Positions 43,209 to 52,024 are shown, counted from the first letter of the stretch. The stretch: DNA of 64,000 bases from Mesorhizobium sp. B4-1-3 (GCF_006439355.1 NZ_VFTG01000022.1:24163-88162); one strand, 5' to 3'. Program-made: numbers and translations. The notes: generated by a model from the letters alone, not told the origin.

Positions 43209-44009
43209 TCACATGGCGCTGTTCCTGGCGGCCTCCAGCGCATTCACGAAACGCAGTGACTCCTGTAGCGCGGCCCGAATGGTCGGCATATCGACAGGCG
43301 TATTTCGTCGTTGCGGGTCGCGGTGCTGAGGGCGCTCCAATCGCAATGGCATTTCGATGCTGACTGGAAGCGCCGGGGGGAGCATTCGCCAGTATTTCAG
43401 GTAATCGACGGCGCCATTGCCGAGAGCACAGAACGTCCATCCTGCATCGCGGCTGACAACGCCCTTGAGATGTGCATGACCAATCGTGTCGATGGCTGCC
43501 CCGATATCTTCTGCAGGCTGCGTTGCCTCATGGCTATAGGTGAAGACGTTTCCTGCGTCGTGATTCAGGCAGACTTGGCGCGATCCGATTTCGCGTACGA
43601 AGCCTGCTCCCATTCGAGCATTGCCAAGTAAATCGCCCCTGCCGTGGCCGGGGTTCTCGAGCGCAAGAGTGACACCGGATTGCTCCAGCCTCGGCAGAAC
43701 GGCATCGATCGCCCTCCGTATGCCCGCCCTTTTCGTCATCGGGCCGGCATTGGTAATCAGGAAGGACGCGCCGAGAGCGCCAGCAAAGTTGATGCGCCGG
43801 GATAGCTCATCCACCGCTTCTGGTCCAGACAGGTCAAGATGAGCCGATACTGCCTTGATGCCAAGCCCGGCGGTTTCTGCCATTGCTCTCAGCCTCGAGG
43901 CGTTCGTGCTGGTGAACATGCCCTCCTCGAAATCGATATAGCCGCGAATGAAGGCCGGCTCGACATGCATGGCGCCAGCCTGCGCGATTTCTTGGATGGC
44001 CAGTTCCAT
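43209..44009 (-). CDS. TIM-barrel sugar isomerase/epimerase-type protein
   Basis: 266 residues from ATG 44009. Xylose-isomerase-like fold: AGAMHVEPAFIRGYIDFE, GIKAVSAHLDL, ALENPGHGRGDLLGN (metal Glu), VCLNHDAGNVFTYSHEA (His and Asp), IGHAHLKGVV and PVSIEMPLRL (last Glu). The first strand VISVSTALFDGY lies upstream of this ATG in the same frame, with no ATG, GTG or TTG there. A CTG at 44066 behind AAGGGAG may be the true start. It sits four bases after an ApnO homologue and near a RuBisCO-like gene, so 3-oxo-isoapionate decarboxylase (OiaC, same superfamily) or a tetrulose epimerase are candidate roles. Confidence 0.8.
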   Translation of the reverse strand: MELAIQEIAQAGAMHVEPAFIRGYIDFEEGMFTSTNASRLRAMAETAGLGIKAVSAHLDLSGPEAVDELSRRINFAGALGASFLITNAGPMTKRAGIRRAIDAVLPRLEQSGVTLALENPGHGRGDLLGNARMGAGFVREIGSRQVCLNHDAGNVFTYSHEATQPAEDIGAAIDTIGHAHLKGVVSRDAGWTFCALGNGAVDYLKYWRMLPPALPVSIEMPLRLERPQHRDPQRRNTPVDMPTIRAALQESLRFVNALEAARNSAM

Positions 44010-44069
44010 GGAATAGCCATCAAAGAGCGCGGTGGATACCGATATGACCCGAGGCGTCGAAGGCAGTGC

Positions 44070-44915
44070 TCAGACTCCCTTGCCATATACGATCAGTTCG
44101 GAGGCTTCCTTCACCTTGGCCGGCGACAGGGCGTCTCGCCAATCGTCGCGGACCACGACGCCCTTGGCGAAACGCATCAGACGCAGCGCCGCATCCGACG
44201 GCACTTTCGGCGAATAACCGAACCACATTGCGATCTCGACATTGAGATGGCCAATCAGAAAGTCGAGAGCGGCCTTTCTCGGAATGCCATATTTGCGCTC
44301 GCACTCTTCGACTGCCTCGACCATGGTGTCGACGAACGGCATCGCAACCATTTCGGATAGACCAGGCTCAAGGATTGCCAATTGCTCCACCGTAAGCCGA
44401 TGACTTTCAATGATCGGTGACCACATCGCTTTGCACACTTCCTCGCCAAGCGTGTAGTGCTCTTCTGGCCCTTGCATCAGGGCGCAGACGATCGATTGCT
44501 TAGCCACGCCGCCATGATAGTCGCGGCGAGCCGCCCACTCCGTTTCGTCATTGAACAGGGGGGGATGGCAGGGATGGCCGACAAAATAGGTTAGATCCGG
44601 CCGATCCTTCGGCAGATCCCCGGCATAAGGGGCCGCCGCATCGAGAATGAGAAGCATGGTGCCTCTCACGAGTATCGACGAGATCTGCCGCGCCACCTGA
44701 CCGATCACATTGTCCGGCAAGGCCATCACCACGACCTTCGCACCAGGAATGCCCTGTTCCATTGCGACAGCGGTAATACTGGCTTCCGCGAGCCTGTTAC
44801 GGCCGACCTCGCCGATTTCCACGGCTCGGACGTCGTAGCCCGCTTCGATCAGCTTGCGGGTCGCGCGGAAGCCCATCTTCCCCCCTGCTCCAAGCACCGC
44901 AACCGATGTTGTCAT
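44070..44915 (-). CDS. D-apionate oxidoisomerase-like dehydrogenase (ApnO homologue 1)
   Basis: 281 residues from ATG 44915 (GGAGG upstream). Rossmann start VAVLGAGGKMGFRATRKLIE, then GAKVVVMALPDNVIGQVARQ and GTMLLILDAAAPYAGDLP, followed by FVGHPCHPPLFNDETE, a pattern shared with the protein at 52025. The C-terminal half is the 6-phosphogluconate-dehydrogenase-like helical domain. ApnO oxidises and isomerises D-apionate to 3-oxo-isoapionate with NAD. Two homologues in one island suggest either redundancy or a related branched acid as substrate for one of them. Confidence 0.8.
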   Translation of the reverse strand: MTTSVAVLGAGGKMGFRATRKLIEAGYDVRAVEIGEVGRNRLAEASITAVAMEQGIPGAKVVVMALPDNVIGQVARQISSILVRGTMLLILDAAAPYAGDLPKDRPDLTYFVGHPCHPPLFNDETEWAARRDYHGGVAKQSIVCALMQGPEEHYTLGEEVCKAMWSPIIESHRLTVEQLAILEPGLSEMVAMPFVDTMVEAVEECERKYGIPRKAALDFLIGHLNVEIAMWFGYSPKVPSDAALRLMRFAKGVVVRDDWRDALSPAKVKEASELIVYGKGV

Positions 44916-44953
44916 TAGCTTTCCTCCCATGATGGTGCGCCGACGGCGCCAAG

Positions 44954-46219
44954 TCAGCCGAACGCCTGCAGCGCGGCCTCGAGTTCAGGGTGCGTGGCGG
45001 CATAATCACGCGCAAGGATGCCCGCGGCCGCCGCGTCAAAAGCATCATGCAGGCTTCGCACACCTGCACCCGGCCCGCCTGGATGCGCCATGATGCCGCC
45101 ACCGCAGCAATAGATGAAATCGTTGCAGCCGAGCCTGCCGAAAGTGTCAGCCGCCTGGACCGCGGTCTGTCCAGACGAAAACACCGGCATAACCGTATCG
45201 GGCCGGCTTGCGCGCGCGAACATTGGGGTCAAGCAGGCGCGGGCCGAGGCCATCACGGACTCATCCTGCTCACAAAATTTGTTGGACAGACCATTGACGT
45301 GCATGTGGTCGATCCCCGCCAGCCGCCAGAATTTCTGATAGGCGAGATAGCTCATGCCGAGGTCGGGAGAGCGGCTGAAGAGGCCCCAGCCTGCGCGGTG
45401 GCCATGAAGAGCAACGGAGGAATGTCGGCGCACTTCGATGACGCCGGATAGACCGACCGAGTTCAAGACCAGCATCGCGCAACTTCCGCCGCGCCGCTCG
45501 ATCAGGTCCAACTGACGCCGCATTGCGTCGACATCTCCCGAGATGTTGGCCGCGTACATCACCTTGCGGCCGGTTCTATCCGCATGCCTGTCTATCACCG
45601 CCATGACCGCTTCAAATCGGGGCTCAAACGGCGAGTGCGGAGGATCTCCCATCAGTTCGTCGTCCTTGATGAAATCGACGCCTGCGGCAATCAGCATATC
45701 GGCAAGAGCGGCCGTATCTTGCGGTGTGAGACCGACGCTCGGCTTGATGATCGTGCCTATCAAGGGGCGCCCTTCCACACCTGTCAGACGGCGTGTTCCC
45801 TCGACGGCGAAGGCGGGACCCGGGTAGGCATCCGCGAAGACGTCAGGAAAGGTGACATCGAGCAGCCGCATGGCCGAGAAATGATGCAGTTCGAATAAGT
45901 TTCCGAGAACCGTTGACCACACCGAAGCAAGGACGGTGCCGGTATTCTCGATGTTCCAGGAAAGTCCGACCCTCGCGCGGCGTGGTTTAGAGGCTTTCGC
46001 GGCAGGCGGCGGACGCGAAAACGGCAGCGCTTCGTTTTCTACCTCCACGACGTCGTCGATGAATTCAACACGTGCCCCAAATCGCTCCAACAGTTGCGGA
46101 GTCTCTCCCGGAATAGCCCGGAAAGTCCCACTTGATTGTTCGCCCGCCATTGCGGCTGCCGCAACGTCTAGTGGGTAGCGGGTTTCGAGGAGATAGGTGG
46201 CGAAGATTCGATCGGTCAA
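44954..46219 (-). CDS. RuBisCO-like protein 1 (OiaX/OiaT group candidate)
   Basis: 421 residues if started at TTG 46219, which has AAGGA upstream and aligns with the other copy; the frame is also open to a TTG at 46264. RuBisCO-fold motifs: LIGTIIKPSVGLTP (Lys159), VDFIKDDELM (carbamylation-type Lys185 with Asp/Glu), LHGHRAGWG (His272/274), HVNGLSNKFCE (His307, Lys314) and CGGGIMAHPGGPGAG. RuBisCO Lys177 is replaced by Ser. In D-apionate catabolism such proteins act on 3-oxo-isoapionate 4-phosphate, as decarboxylase (OiaX) or transcarboxylase/hydrolase (OiaT). Which of the two cannot be decided by eye. Confidence 0.85.
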   Translation of the reverse strand: MTDRIFATYLLETRYPLDVAAAAMAGEQSSGTFRAIPGETPQLLERFGARVEFIDDVVEVENEALPFSRPPPAAKASKPRRARVGLSWNIENTGTVLASVWSTVLGNLFELHHFSAMRLLDVTFPDVFADAYPGPAFAVEGTRRLTGVEGRPLIGTIIKPSVGLTPQDTAALADMLIAAGVDFIKDDELMGDPPHSPFEPRFEAVMAVIDRHADRTGRKVMYAANISGDVDAMRRQLDLIERRGGSCAMLVLNSVGLSGVIEVRRHSSVALHGHRAGWGLFSRSPDLGMSYLAYQKFWRLAGIDHMHVNGLSNKFCEQDESVMASARACLTPMFARASRPDTVMPVFSSGQTAVQAADTFGRLGCNDFIYCCGGGIMAHPGGPGAGVRSLHDAFDAAAAGILARDYAATHPELEAALQAFG

Positions 46220-46270
46220 GCTCTGGACGTCCTTCGGGATGACAGAAGGCAGCGTTAGCAGCAAAAAGAT

Positions 46271-46288
46271 ATCATGTCATCATATGAC
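46271..46288. promoter_or_regulatory. Putative GntR operator upstream of RuBisCO-like gene 1
   Basis: GTCAT-cat-ATGAC (46276-46288) with ATCAT just before it. The core GTCATCATAT recurs on the other strand at 47107-47129, in the promoter region of the adjacent GntR gene. Confidence 0.45.
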
Positions 46289-46323
46289 TTTGGGAGGGAA
46301 AAATTTTTTGCTGAGCCAGACCT

Positions 46324-47037
46324 TCACCCAGATCGATCGAGGATCAGTTTCGAATATAGCTCATTCGCCCGGCCAATATGTTCGGCCATGGCAACACTGG
46401 CGCCCTCCGGGTCGCCGCCGGCGATCGCCTTGTAGATTCGTTCATGCTCCTCGATTGTCAGGCGCTCGGCTCCTTTCAACGCCACGAGGTCCCGCTTGAA
46501 TCGAGACAGCCACTCGAGCATTCCCTTTGCCACCGCCGCGATCATCGAGTTGCCGCTCATCTCGGCGATGACCGCATGGAATTCCATATCGGCCGCCACA
46601 AATCTAGGCTGATCGCCTTTGGCCTCGCGCAATGTGCGCAGCGTCTCGGCAAGTCGTTCCAGGTTTTTGGCGGTAGCGCGGCGTGTGGCGATCCGGACCA
46701 GGCCGGTCTCCAGCAAAAGCCTGACTTCCTTGAGTTCCTCGAGACCACGGGAGTTTGTCGCGAGCATCATCACCATCGCCGCGGAGACCTGGTCAACGAT
46801 CACCTCGGGAGTGGGGTTGATGACGCGCGCGCGTTCTCCATGGGAAATCCTGATAAGCCCCATCTGCTGGAGCGTCAGCATCGCTTCCCGGATCGACGGT
46901 CGCCCCACGCCGATCATCGTCATCAGCTCCTTTTCCGACGGCAACTGGGAGCCGGGCGGAAACTCGGACGTTGAGATCGCCGCCATCAGGCGATCTAGGA
47001 CTTCCACATACAACTTCTTCTTCTGGACCGGCTCCAT
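46324..47037 (-). CDS. GntR-family (FadR subfamily) regulator 1
   Basis: 237 residues from ATG 47037 (GAGGGG upstream). HTH part: FPPGSQLPSEKELMTMIGVG / RPSIREAMLTLQQMGLIRIS, then HGERARVINPTPEVI. The FCD domain has FVAADMEFHAVIAEMSGNSM and a late EEHERIYKAI with metal-binding His residues. It is a clear paralogue of the regulator at 60343-61056 (same GVGRPxIREAM and ISHGERA segments, same length). It lies head-to-tail upstream of RuBisCO-like gene 1 and divergent from the sugar-binding protein at 47320, both likely targets. Confidence 0.87.
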   Translation of the reverse strand: MEPVQKKKLYVEVLDRLMAAISTSEFPPGSQLPSEKELMTMIGVGRPSIREAMLTLQQMGLIRISHGERARVINPTPEVIVDQVSAAMVMMLATNSRGLEELKEVRLLLETGLVRIATRRATAKNLERLAETLRTLREAKGDQPRFVAADMEFHAVIAEMSGNSMIAAVAKGMLEWLSRFKRDLVALKGAERLTIEEHERIYKAIAGGDPEGASVAMAEHIGRANELYSKLILDRSG

Positions 47038-47106
47038 CCGCCCCTCTTCGATCGTTCTTCTAAGTATCGACCCTGAGTCGCAGCCGAAAACAAGGCCGGG
47101 CCATAA

Positions 47107-47129
47107 TTGACATGACATATATGATGACC
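47107..47129. promoter_or_regulatory. Putative autoregulatory operator of GntR regulator 1
   Basis: Read on the minus strand it contains GTCATCATATATGTCATG, sharing GTCATCATAT with the site at 46276. It lies 70 bases upstream of the regulator start. Confidence 0.4.
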
Positions 47130-47220
47130 TAACGTCCGTCTATGGCTTTGCGTGCGGAGCGACGGGAAGATGGGCTACCGGTGGCGGCTCTTCCCAGCAC
47201 CGCTTGCCTATGGGAGGTAT

Positions 47221-47234
47221 ACTGGTATAACATG
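47221..47234 (-). promoter_or_regulatory. TTATACCAG-type operator upstream of binding protein 1
   Basis: The minus strand reads CATGTTATACCAGT. The core TTATACCAG (or TCATACCAG) is repeated upstream of 52025, 53113 and 61240. It is 86 bases before the start codon of the binding-protein gene. Confidence 0.5.
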
Positions 47235-47319
47235 TAGATGGTATGGCGTCTTGGGGGAGGCGCCATAGAAATGTAAGCAGGCCGACCGTGTTGGCGGTGT
47301 TAATTTGGGAGGAAATATC

Positions 47320-48342
47320 ATGAAGTTTGCAGTAATTGCCGCGCTCGCCGGCGCCGCGCTCGCCAGCGTTTCGGTTCTGCCGGCGATGGCGTCGCCCGAT
47401 GCGCCGGTTATCGCCCTGGCCAATGCCTATTATGGCAACACGTGGCGCCACCAGATGGTTGAAGCATTTGAGGCTTCGGCCAAGGAGGCCAAGGCTAAAG
47501 GGCAGATCGCCGACTACATCGTAATGAACGGGGACGGGTCGGTGGCGCAGCAGAACAGCCAGATTGCTGAACTGATTCTGAAGAAGGTTGACGTGCTCGC
47601 CGTCGATGCCGCTTCCGAGACCGCGGTCAACGGCGTCATCGAGAAGGCCTGCAAGGCAGGCATAATCGTCATCTCCTTCGACTCGGTTGCTTCGGCGCCA
47701 TGCAACTACCAGCTCAATTTTGACTTCAAGGGCTACAAAGCGGCCCAGGCTGAAGCCGTCTTCAAGATGCTCGGCGGCAAGGGCAACGTCATTCAGGTAC
47801 GCGGTGTGAAGGGCTCGGCGCCCGACAACGACATGTTCAATGCACAGCAGTCGGTGCTGGCGAAGTATCCCAACATCAAGGTGGTCGCCACCGTCTATGG
47901 CCAGGCAACGGCCTCCGTGGCGCAGGCAGCCATCGCCAATGTCCTGCCCTCCCTCCCACATGTCGACGCAGTGCTTGCTCAAGGCGGCAGCGACGATGTC
48001 GGCATCGCACAGGCCTTCGTCCAGTATGACGGTGAGTACAAGAACAAGATGCCGATCATCGAAGGTGGCGGCGGCACCGATTTCGTCAAGTGGTGGGCCG
48101 AGGAGAACGCCAAGAACGGCTATCAGACCGTGTCGATGAACACCACGCCGGGCATTGGCGGCGCCGCTTTCTGGCTCGGTCTGTCGCTGCTCAAGGGCGC
48201 CAAGGCGCCCAAGCTGATGATCATGCCGGTGGCGACAGTCGATGCGAGCAACTTGAAGGACTATGCAAAGCTGCCAGGCGGGCAGATCATCAGCCCGAGC
48301 TACTCGCTAGACTGGGTCAAGCAGAACCTGCTCAGCAAATAA
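47320..48342 (+). CDS. Sugar ABC transporter binding protein 1 (RbsB-like)
   Basis: 340 residues from ATG 47320 with GGGAGGAAAT upstream. Signal peptide KFAVIAALAGAALASVSVLP with cleavage after AMA. Periplasmic-binding-protein-like family 4 features: VIALANAYYGNTWRHQMVEA, VDVLAVDAASETAVNGVIEK, GNVIQVRGVKGSAPDNDMFN and HVDAVLAQGGSDDVGIAQAF. It is the first gene of an operon with a fused ATPase-permease and a second permease. The substrate is inferred to be D-apiose, an apioside or an acid made from it, from the surrounding enzymes only. Confidence 0.88.
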   Translation: MKFAVIAALAGAALASVSVLPAMASPDAPVIALANAYYGNTWRHQMVEAFEASAKEAKAKGQIADYIVMNGDGSVAQQNSQIAELILKKVDVLAVDAASETAVNGVIEKACKAGIIVISFDSVASAPCNYQLNFDFKGYKAAQAEAVFKMLGGKGNVIQVRGVKGSAPDNDMFNAQQSVLAKYPNIKVVATVYGQATASVAQAAIANVLPSLPHVDAVLAQGGSDDVGIAQAFVQYDGEYKNKMPIIEGGGGTDFVKWWAEENAKNGYQTVSMNTTPGIGGAAFWLGLSLLKGAKAPKLMIMPVATVDASNLKDYAKLPGGQIISPSYSLDWVKQNLLSK

Positions 48343-48357
48343 GCCAGGCAATTCGGG

Positions 48358-48389
48358 GATCGGGCGCCGCCGCACGGCCGCGCCCGATC
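48358..48389 (+). other. Intercistronic hairpin after binding protein 1
   Basis: GATCGGGCG (48358-48366) pairs with CGCCCGATC (48381-48389) with a GC-rich interior, between binding-protein and ATPase genes. No T-run follows, so processing or message protection is more likely than termination. Confidence 0.55.
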
Positions 48390-48413
48390 GTTGTCCGCGC
48401 AACCGGAGGACGA

Positions 48414-50882
48414 ATGTCCCACATCGCCGTTGTCGTAGAGGGCACCGCTGCCGCCCCTGCTGGACCGAGCGTCGTTTCGCTGAGCGGGATCACCAAGAGT
48501 TTTGGGCCGACGCTTGCCAATGCGGGGATCGACCTGTCTGTGCGGGCCGGCGACGTGATCGGGCTCGTCGGCGGCAACGGTGCCGGCAAGTCGACGCTGA
48601 TGCGCATTCTGTGCGGCGCGATGTGGCCGACGCTAGGCGCGATTTCCTTTGCCGGCGAAGAGGTGCCTTTCGCAGCCTACAACACCGGCGAAGCGCAGCG
48701 CCGTGGCATCCGCATGGTGCATCAGGAGCTGTCGCTATGCGCCAACCTGTCTGTCGCTGAGAATTTCTTCCTGGAGAGCCCTGGCGACTCGGCAAGCCGG
48801 CCGGGCTGGCGGGCGTTGTATCGAACCCGCGCCCGCGCGGCGCTCGACGCCGTCTTCCCGGGCAACGGCATCGACGCCGATGCCGAGGTCGGCCATCTCA
48901 CGATTGCCGAACGGCAGATGGTCGAGATCGCGCGTGCCGCGGCTACCCCCGGCGTCAAGCTGATCGTGCTCGACGAGCCGACCTCTTCTCTCGACCTCGA
49001 CCGCTCGAAGCAGCTCCGAGCCTTTGTCCGCGGACGGGCAAAGGCCGGACTCGCCTTCATCTTCATCAGCCACAAGCTGCAGGAGATCATCGACATCGCC
49101 ACCGAAGTCGTGGTGCTGCGCAACGGCCGCATGGCCTGGCAGGGCCACGCCTCGGATGCCTCGATCGGCAAGCTGGTGCAGTTGATGGGTGGCGACGCCA
49201 ATCCGATCCATCAGCATAGCGTCTCCGCCGCATCCTCGCAGGATTTGCTCGTGCGGCTCTCGGGAGCGCTGACCTCGGAGCTCGGCCGCGACGTCGACAT
49301 CGTGCGCGGCGAGATCGTCGGGTTGGCCGGGCTCGAGGGCAGCGGGCAGAAAGAGCTGCTGCACGCGATCTTCAAGCCCGACCGGAAACAGCAGGCGACC
49401 GTCGCCAGGCATGCCGAGGCAGGCTTCATCGCCGGTGACCGGCAGAAGGAAGGCGTATTCCCGCTGTGGAGCGTGCTCAGCAACATCAGCATTGGCGCGC
49501 TTGCCCGCCGGTCGGCGCTGGGCGTCGTTTCCGAGCGCGCCAACAGCGATACGGCGAAACGCGCCGCCAGCAAGCTGCGGCTCGACGACACGCGCTTCCA
49601 GTCCAACATCACCGAGCTCAGCGGCGGCAACCAGCAGAAGGCACTGGTGGCGCGGGCGCTGGTCGCTGACACGCCGGTCATCTTGCTCGACGATCCGACA
49701 CGAGGCGTCGACATAGCCACCAAACAGGATTTCTATCGGCTCTGCAACGAAGTCGCGCGTGGCGGCAGAGCGCTGATCTGGCATACGACCGAGGACGCGG
49801 AACTGCTTGCCTGTGACCGCGTGCTGGTCTTTTCCGGGGGCCATATCGTCAGCGAGCTGGCGGGCGAGGCTATTACCGAGCAAGCCATCGTCGGCGCCTC
49901 CTTCGCGCAACCGGCGGTCAGCCAATCCAATGTCGCCAGCAAGCGGACCGCCATGGCGGGGCTCGGGCGCAAACTGGTCAATGCCGCGCCGTTCATCGGG
50001 CTTGCCGCCGTGCTTGCCATCATGATCGCGATCAATCCAGCGGTGGCCTCGACTTTCGGGCTCGACCTTCTGCTGATGCCGGCGCTGTCGCTAGTGCTGG
50101 TGACGGCGGCGCAGATGTTCATCGTCGGGGGCAGCGAGATCGACCTCGGTGTCGGCGCCTTCGCCGGCCTGGTCAGCGTGCTCAGCGCCACGCTGCTCTA
50201 CGACCAGCCATGGCTCGGCACGGTGGCGCTGGTGGCCGCGCTCGCCGCCTATGCCGGGCTTGGCGGCGTTATCCAGGCGCGCAGGATCCCGGCCATTGTC
50301 GTCACGCTGGGCGCATCCTTCATCTGGGTCGGCATCGGCTACGCGCTGCAGCCGACACCCGGCGGCGCGAGTCCGGACTGGCTGACCACCCTCTTCGGCT
50401 GGTCGATCGGCTTTATGCCGACGTCGATCATCATGATCGCGGCCGTGGCACTGATGGTGCTCGCCATTGACCGCTTGCCGCTCGGTGTGGTGCTGCGTGG
50501 CTTCGGCAACAACCCGGCTGCAATGATCCGGTCCGGATGGTCGCCGACGCGCTATGCGCTGGTGCGCTATCTCATTGCCGGCCTGTTCGCTGGTGCCGCC
50601 GGCCTGTCGCTGACGGCCATCAACACGGCCAGCGACATCAACTCGGGCAATTCCTTCACGCTGCTCAGCGTCGCCGCCGTGGTGATGGGCGGCTGCTCGC
50701 TGATCGGCGGCATCATTTCGCCGGTCGGCGCCGTCGCCGGCGCGGTGACGCTGTCGCTGATCGGCGCGCTTCTGGGCACCCTCAGCGTCAGCAGCGACTA
50801 TAACGCCGCCACGCAAGGGTTGATCCTGATTGCGCTGCTCACCTTGCGCAGTCTGACCGCCGATAGCAGGAGCGAGTCATGA
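48414..50882 (+). CDS. Fused sugar ABC transporter: tandem ATPase domains plus permease in one chain
   Basis: 822 residues from ATG 48414 (CCGGAGGACGA upstream). Residues 1-505 are a complete RbsA-type double ATPase. Its first half has Walker A GGNGAGKST, Q-loop MVHQELSLCANLSVAENF and Walker B LIVLDEPTSSLD. Its second half has GLEGSGQKE, FIAGDRQKEGVFPLWSV and LSGGNQQKALVARAL. From about residue 515 an RbsC-type permease follows without a stop: LVNAAPFIGLAAVLAIMIAI, FIVGGSEIDLGVGAFAGLV, VVTLGASFIWVGIGYAL and AAVVMGGCSLIGGI. Normally these are separate genes. A further permease gene overlaps the end (ATGA), so a fused-plus-free heterodimer is expected. Confidence 0.88.
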   Translation: MSHIAVVVEGTAAAPAGPSVVSLSGITKSFGPTLANAGIDLSVRAGDVIGLVGGNGAGKSTLMRILCGAMWPTLGAISFAGEEVPFAAYNTGEAQRRGIRMVHQELSLCANLSVAENFFLESPGDSASRPGWRALYRTRARAALDAVFPGNGIDADAEVGHLTIAERQMVEIARAAATPGVKLIVLDEPTSSLDLDRSKQLRAFVRGRAKAGLAFIFISHKLQEIIDIATEVVVLRNGRMAWQGHASDASIGKLVQLMGGDANPIHQHSVSAASSQDLLVRLSGALTSELGRDVDIVRGEIVGLAGLEGSGQKELLHAIFKPDRKQQATVARHAEAGFIAGDRQKEGVFPLWSVLSNISIGALARRSALGVVSERANSDTAKRAASKLRLDDTRFQSNITELSGGNQQKALVARALVADTPVILLDDPTRGVDIATKQDFYRLCNEVARGGRALIWHTTEDAELLACDRVLVFSGGHIVSELAGEAITEQAIVGASFAQPAVSQSNVASKRTAMAGLGRKLVNAAPFIGLAAVLAIMIAINPAVASTFGLDLLLMPALSLVLVTAAQMFIVGGSEIDLGVGAFAGLVSVLSATLLYDQPWLGTVALVAALAAYAGLGGVIQARRIPAIVVTLGASFIWVGIGYALQPTPGGASPDWLTTLFGWSIGFMPTSIIMIAAVALMVLAIDRLPLGVVLRGFGNNPAAMIRSGWSPTRYALVRYLIAGLFAGAAGLSLTAINTASDINSGNSFTLLSVAAVVMGGCSLIGGIISPVGAVAGAVTLSLIGALLGTLSVSSDYNAATQGLILIALLTLRSLTADSRSES

Positions 50883-51916
50883 ACGCATTTGCCAGCTTCG
50901 GCATCTGGGCGCAACGCAACCGCTGGATTTGGGCGGCGATCGGCGTGCTCATCCTCTGGCTGGTGCTCTCCGTCGTGACAAACCGCTTCAGCCTCTCCAG
51001 CCTGTCCGGCGTCATCCTCTCGGCATCGTTCCTGACGATTGTCGCAATCGGCCAGATGTTCGTGGTGACAACCGGGCGCGGCAACGTCGATCTCTCCATC
51101 GCTTCGGTTATCACGCTCAGCGCCTTCGTCGCGTTGCTCACCATCAAGGGACAGGATGCCAACCTTGCCATCGGCGTCATCGCCGCGATCCTGCTCGGCT
51201 TAGGCGTCGGGGCGCTCAATTCGCTCCTCGTCGTCGGGCTCGGCATTCCGGCGATCATCGCGACGCTGGCGACCGGCTATGTGCTAGCGACCGCAACGCT
51301 CTTGTCTAACAAAGCGATTCCGGGTTTCGCGGTCAGCCCGGCGCTGAAGGAACTGGCGACGGGCCGTATTTCCGGCGTGCCGATCATGGCCGCCATCGCC
51401 ATTCTCGGCGTCGCCGCAACCTCCTTCGTTTTGCGCTACACGGTGTTCGGTCAACTGCTGTCAGCGGTCGGCCAGAACCGCGCCGCGGCCCGGCTCGCGG
51501 GCATCCGCAGCGGTCCGGTGGTCGCATCGGCCTTCATCATCTCCTCGGTGCTGGCATCGCTCGACGGTCTGCTGCTCGGCGCCTATATCGGCGGCGCCTT
51601 CCTGGAGATGGGCCAGCCCTATCTGCTGCAATCCATCGCCGCGGTGGTGCTCGGCGGAACGCTGATCTTCGGCGGATCGGCGACGGCTTTAGGGACGCTC
51701 TTCGCCAGCATCCTGCTCATCCTCATCGTCACCACCATGCAGATCATCGGTCTGCCTCCGGGCGCACAGGACATCGTGCAAGGCATCGTTGTCATCTTCG
51801 TGCTTGCGCTGGCCGGGCGCCAGGCAATGGCACGGCGCACGCCCGCCGACCTCGCGGACGGCGACAAGGACCCGGAGGCGACGACGAAAGTGCCGGCGGC
51901 GGTCCAGCCGAGATGA
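50879..51916 (+). CDS. Sugar ABC transporter permease (RbsC type)
   Basis: 345 residues, eight to ten helices. FLTIVAIGQMFVVTTGRGNV / DLSIASVITLSA, GLGIPAIIATLATGYVLA, FGQLLSAVGQNRAAARLAGI and SIAAVVLGGTLIFGGSATAL are RbsC marks. It overlaps the fused ATPase-permease gene by four bases. Together the two permease units would make the membrane channel for binding protein 1. Confidence 0.9.
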   Translation: MNAFASFGIWAQRNRWIWAAIGVLILWLVLSVVTNRFSLSSLSGVILSASFLTIVAIGQMFVVTTGRGNVDLSIASVITLSAFVALLTIKGQDANLAIGVIAAILLGLGVGALNSLLVVGLGIPAIIATLATGYVLATATLLSNKAIPGFAVSPALKELATGRISGVPIMAAIAILGVAATSFVLRYTVFGQLLSAVGQNRAAARLAGIRSGPVVASAFIISSVLASLDGLLLGAYIGGAFLEMGQPYLLQSIAAVVLGGTLIFGGSATALGTLFASILLILIVTTMQIIGLPPGAQDIVQGIVVIFVLALAGRQAMARRTPADLADGDKDPEATTKVPAAVQPR

Positions 51917-51950
51917 AGGACAAAGTCATAGACAATCCTCTTGCCAAAAT

Positions 51951-51971
51951 CTGGTAGAGTGATCATACCAG
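51951..51971. promoter_or_regulatory. CTGGTA-N9-TACCAG operator upstream of the ApnO gene
   Basis: Perfect inverted arms CTGGTA (51951-51956) and TACCAG (51966-51971), 54 bases before the start codon at 52025. It is the most symmetric copy of the island's shared motif. Confidence 0.6.
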
Positions 51972-52024
51972 CATGTAAGGTGACGATCGGGGCGGCCCGT
52001 CGTCTGAACATCAGGAGCAGATTG

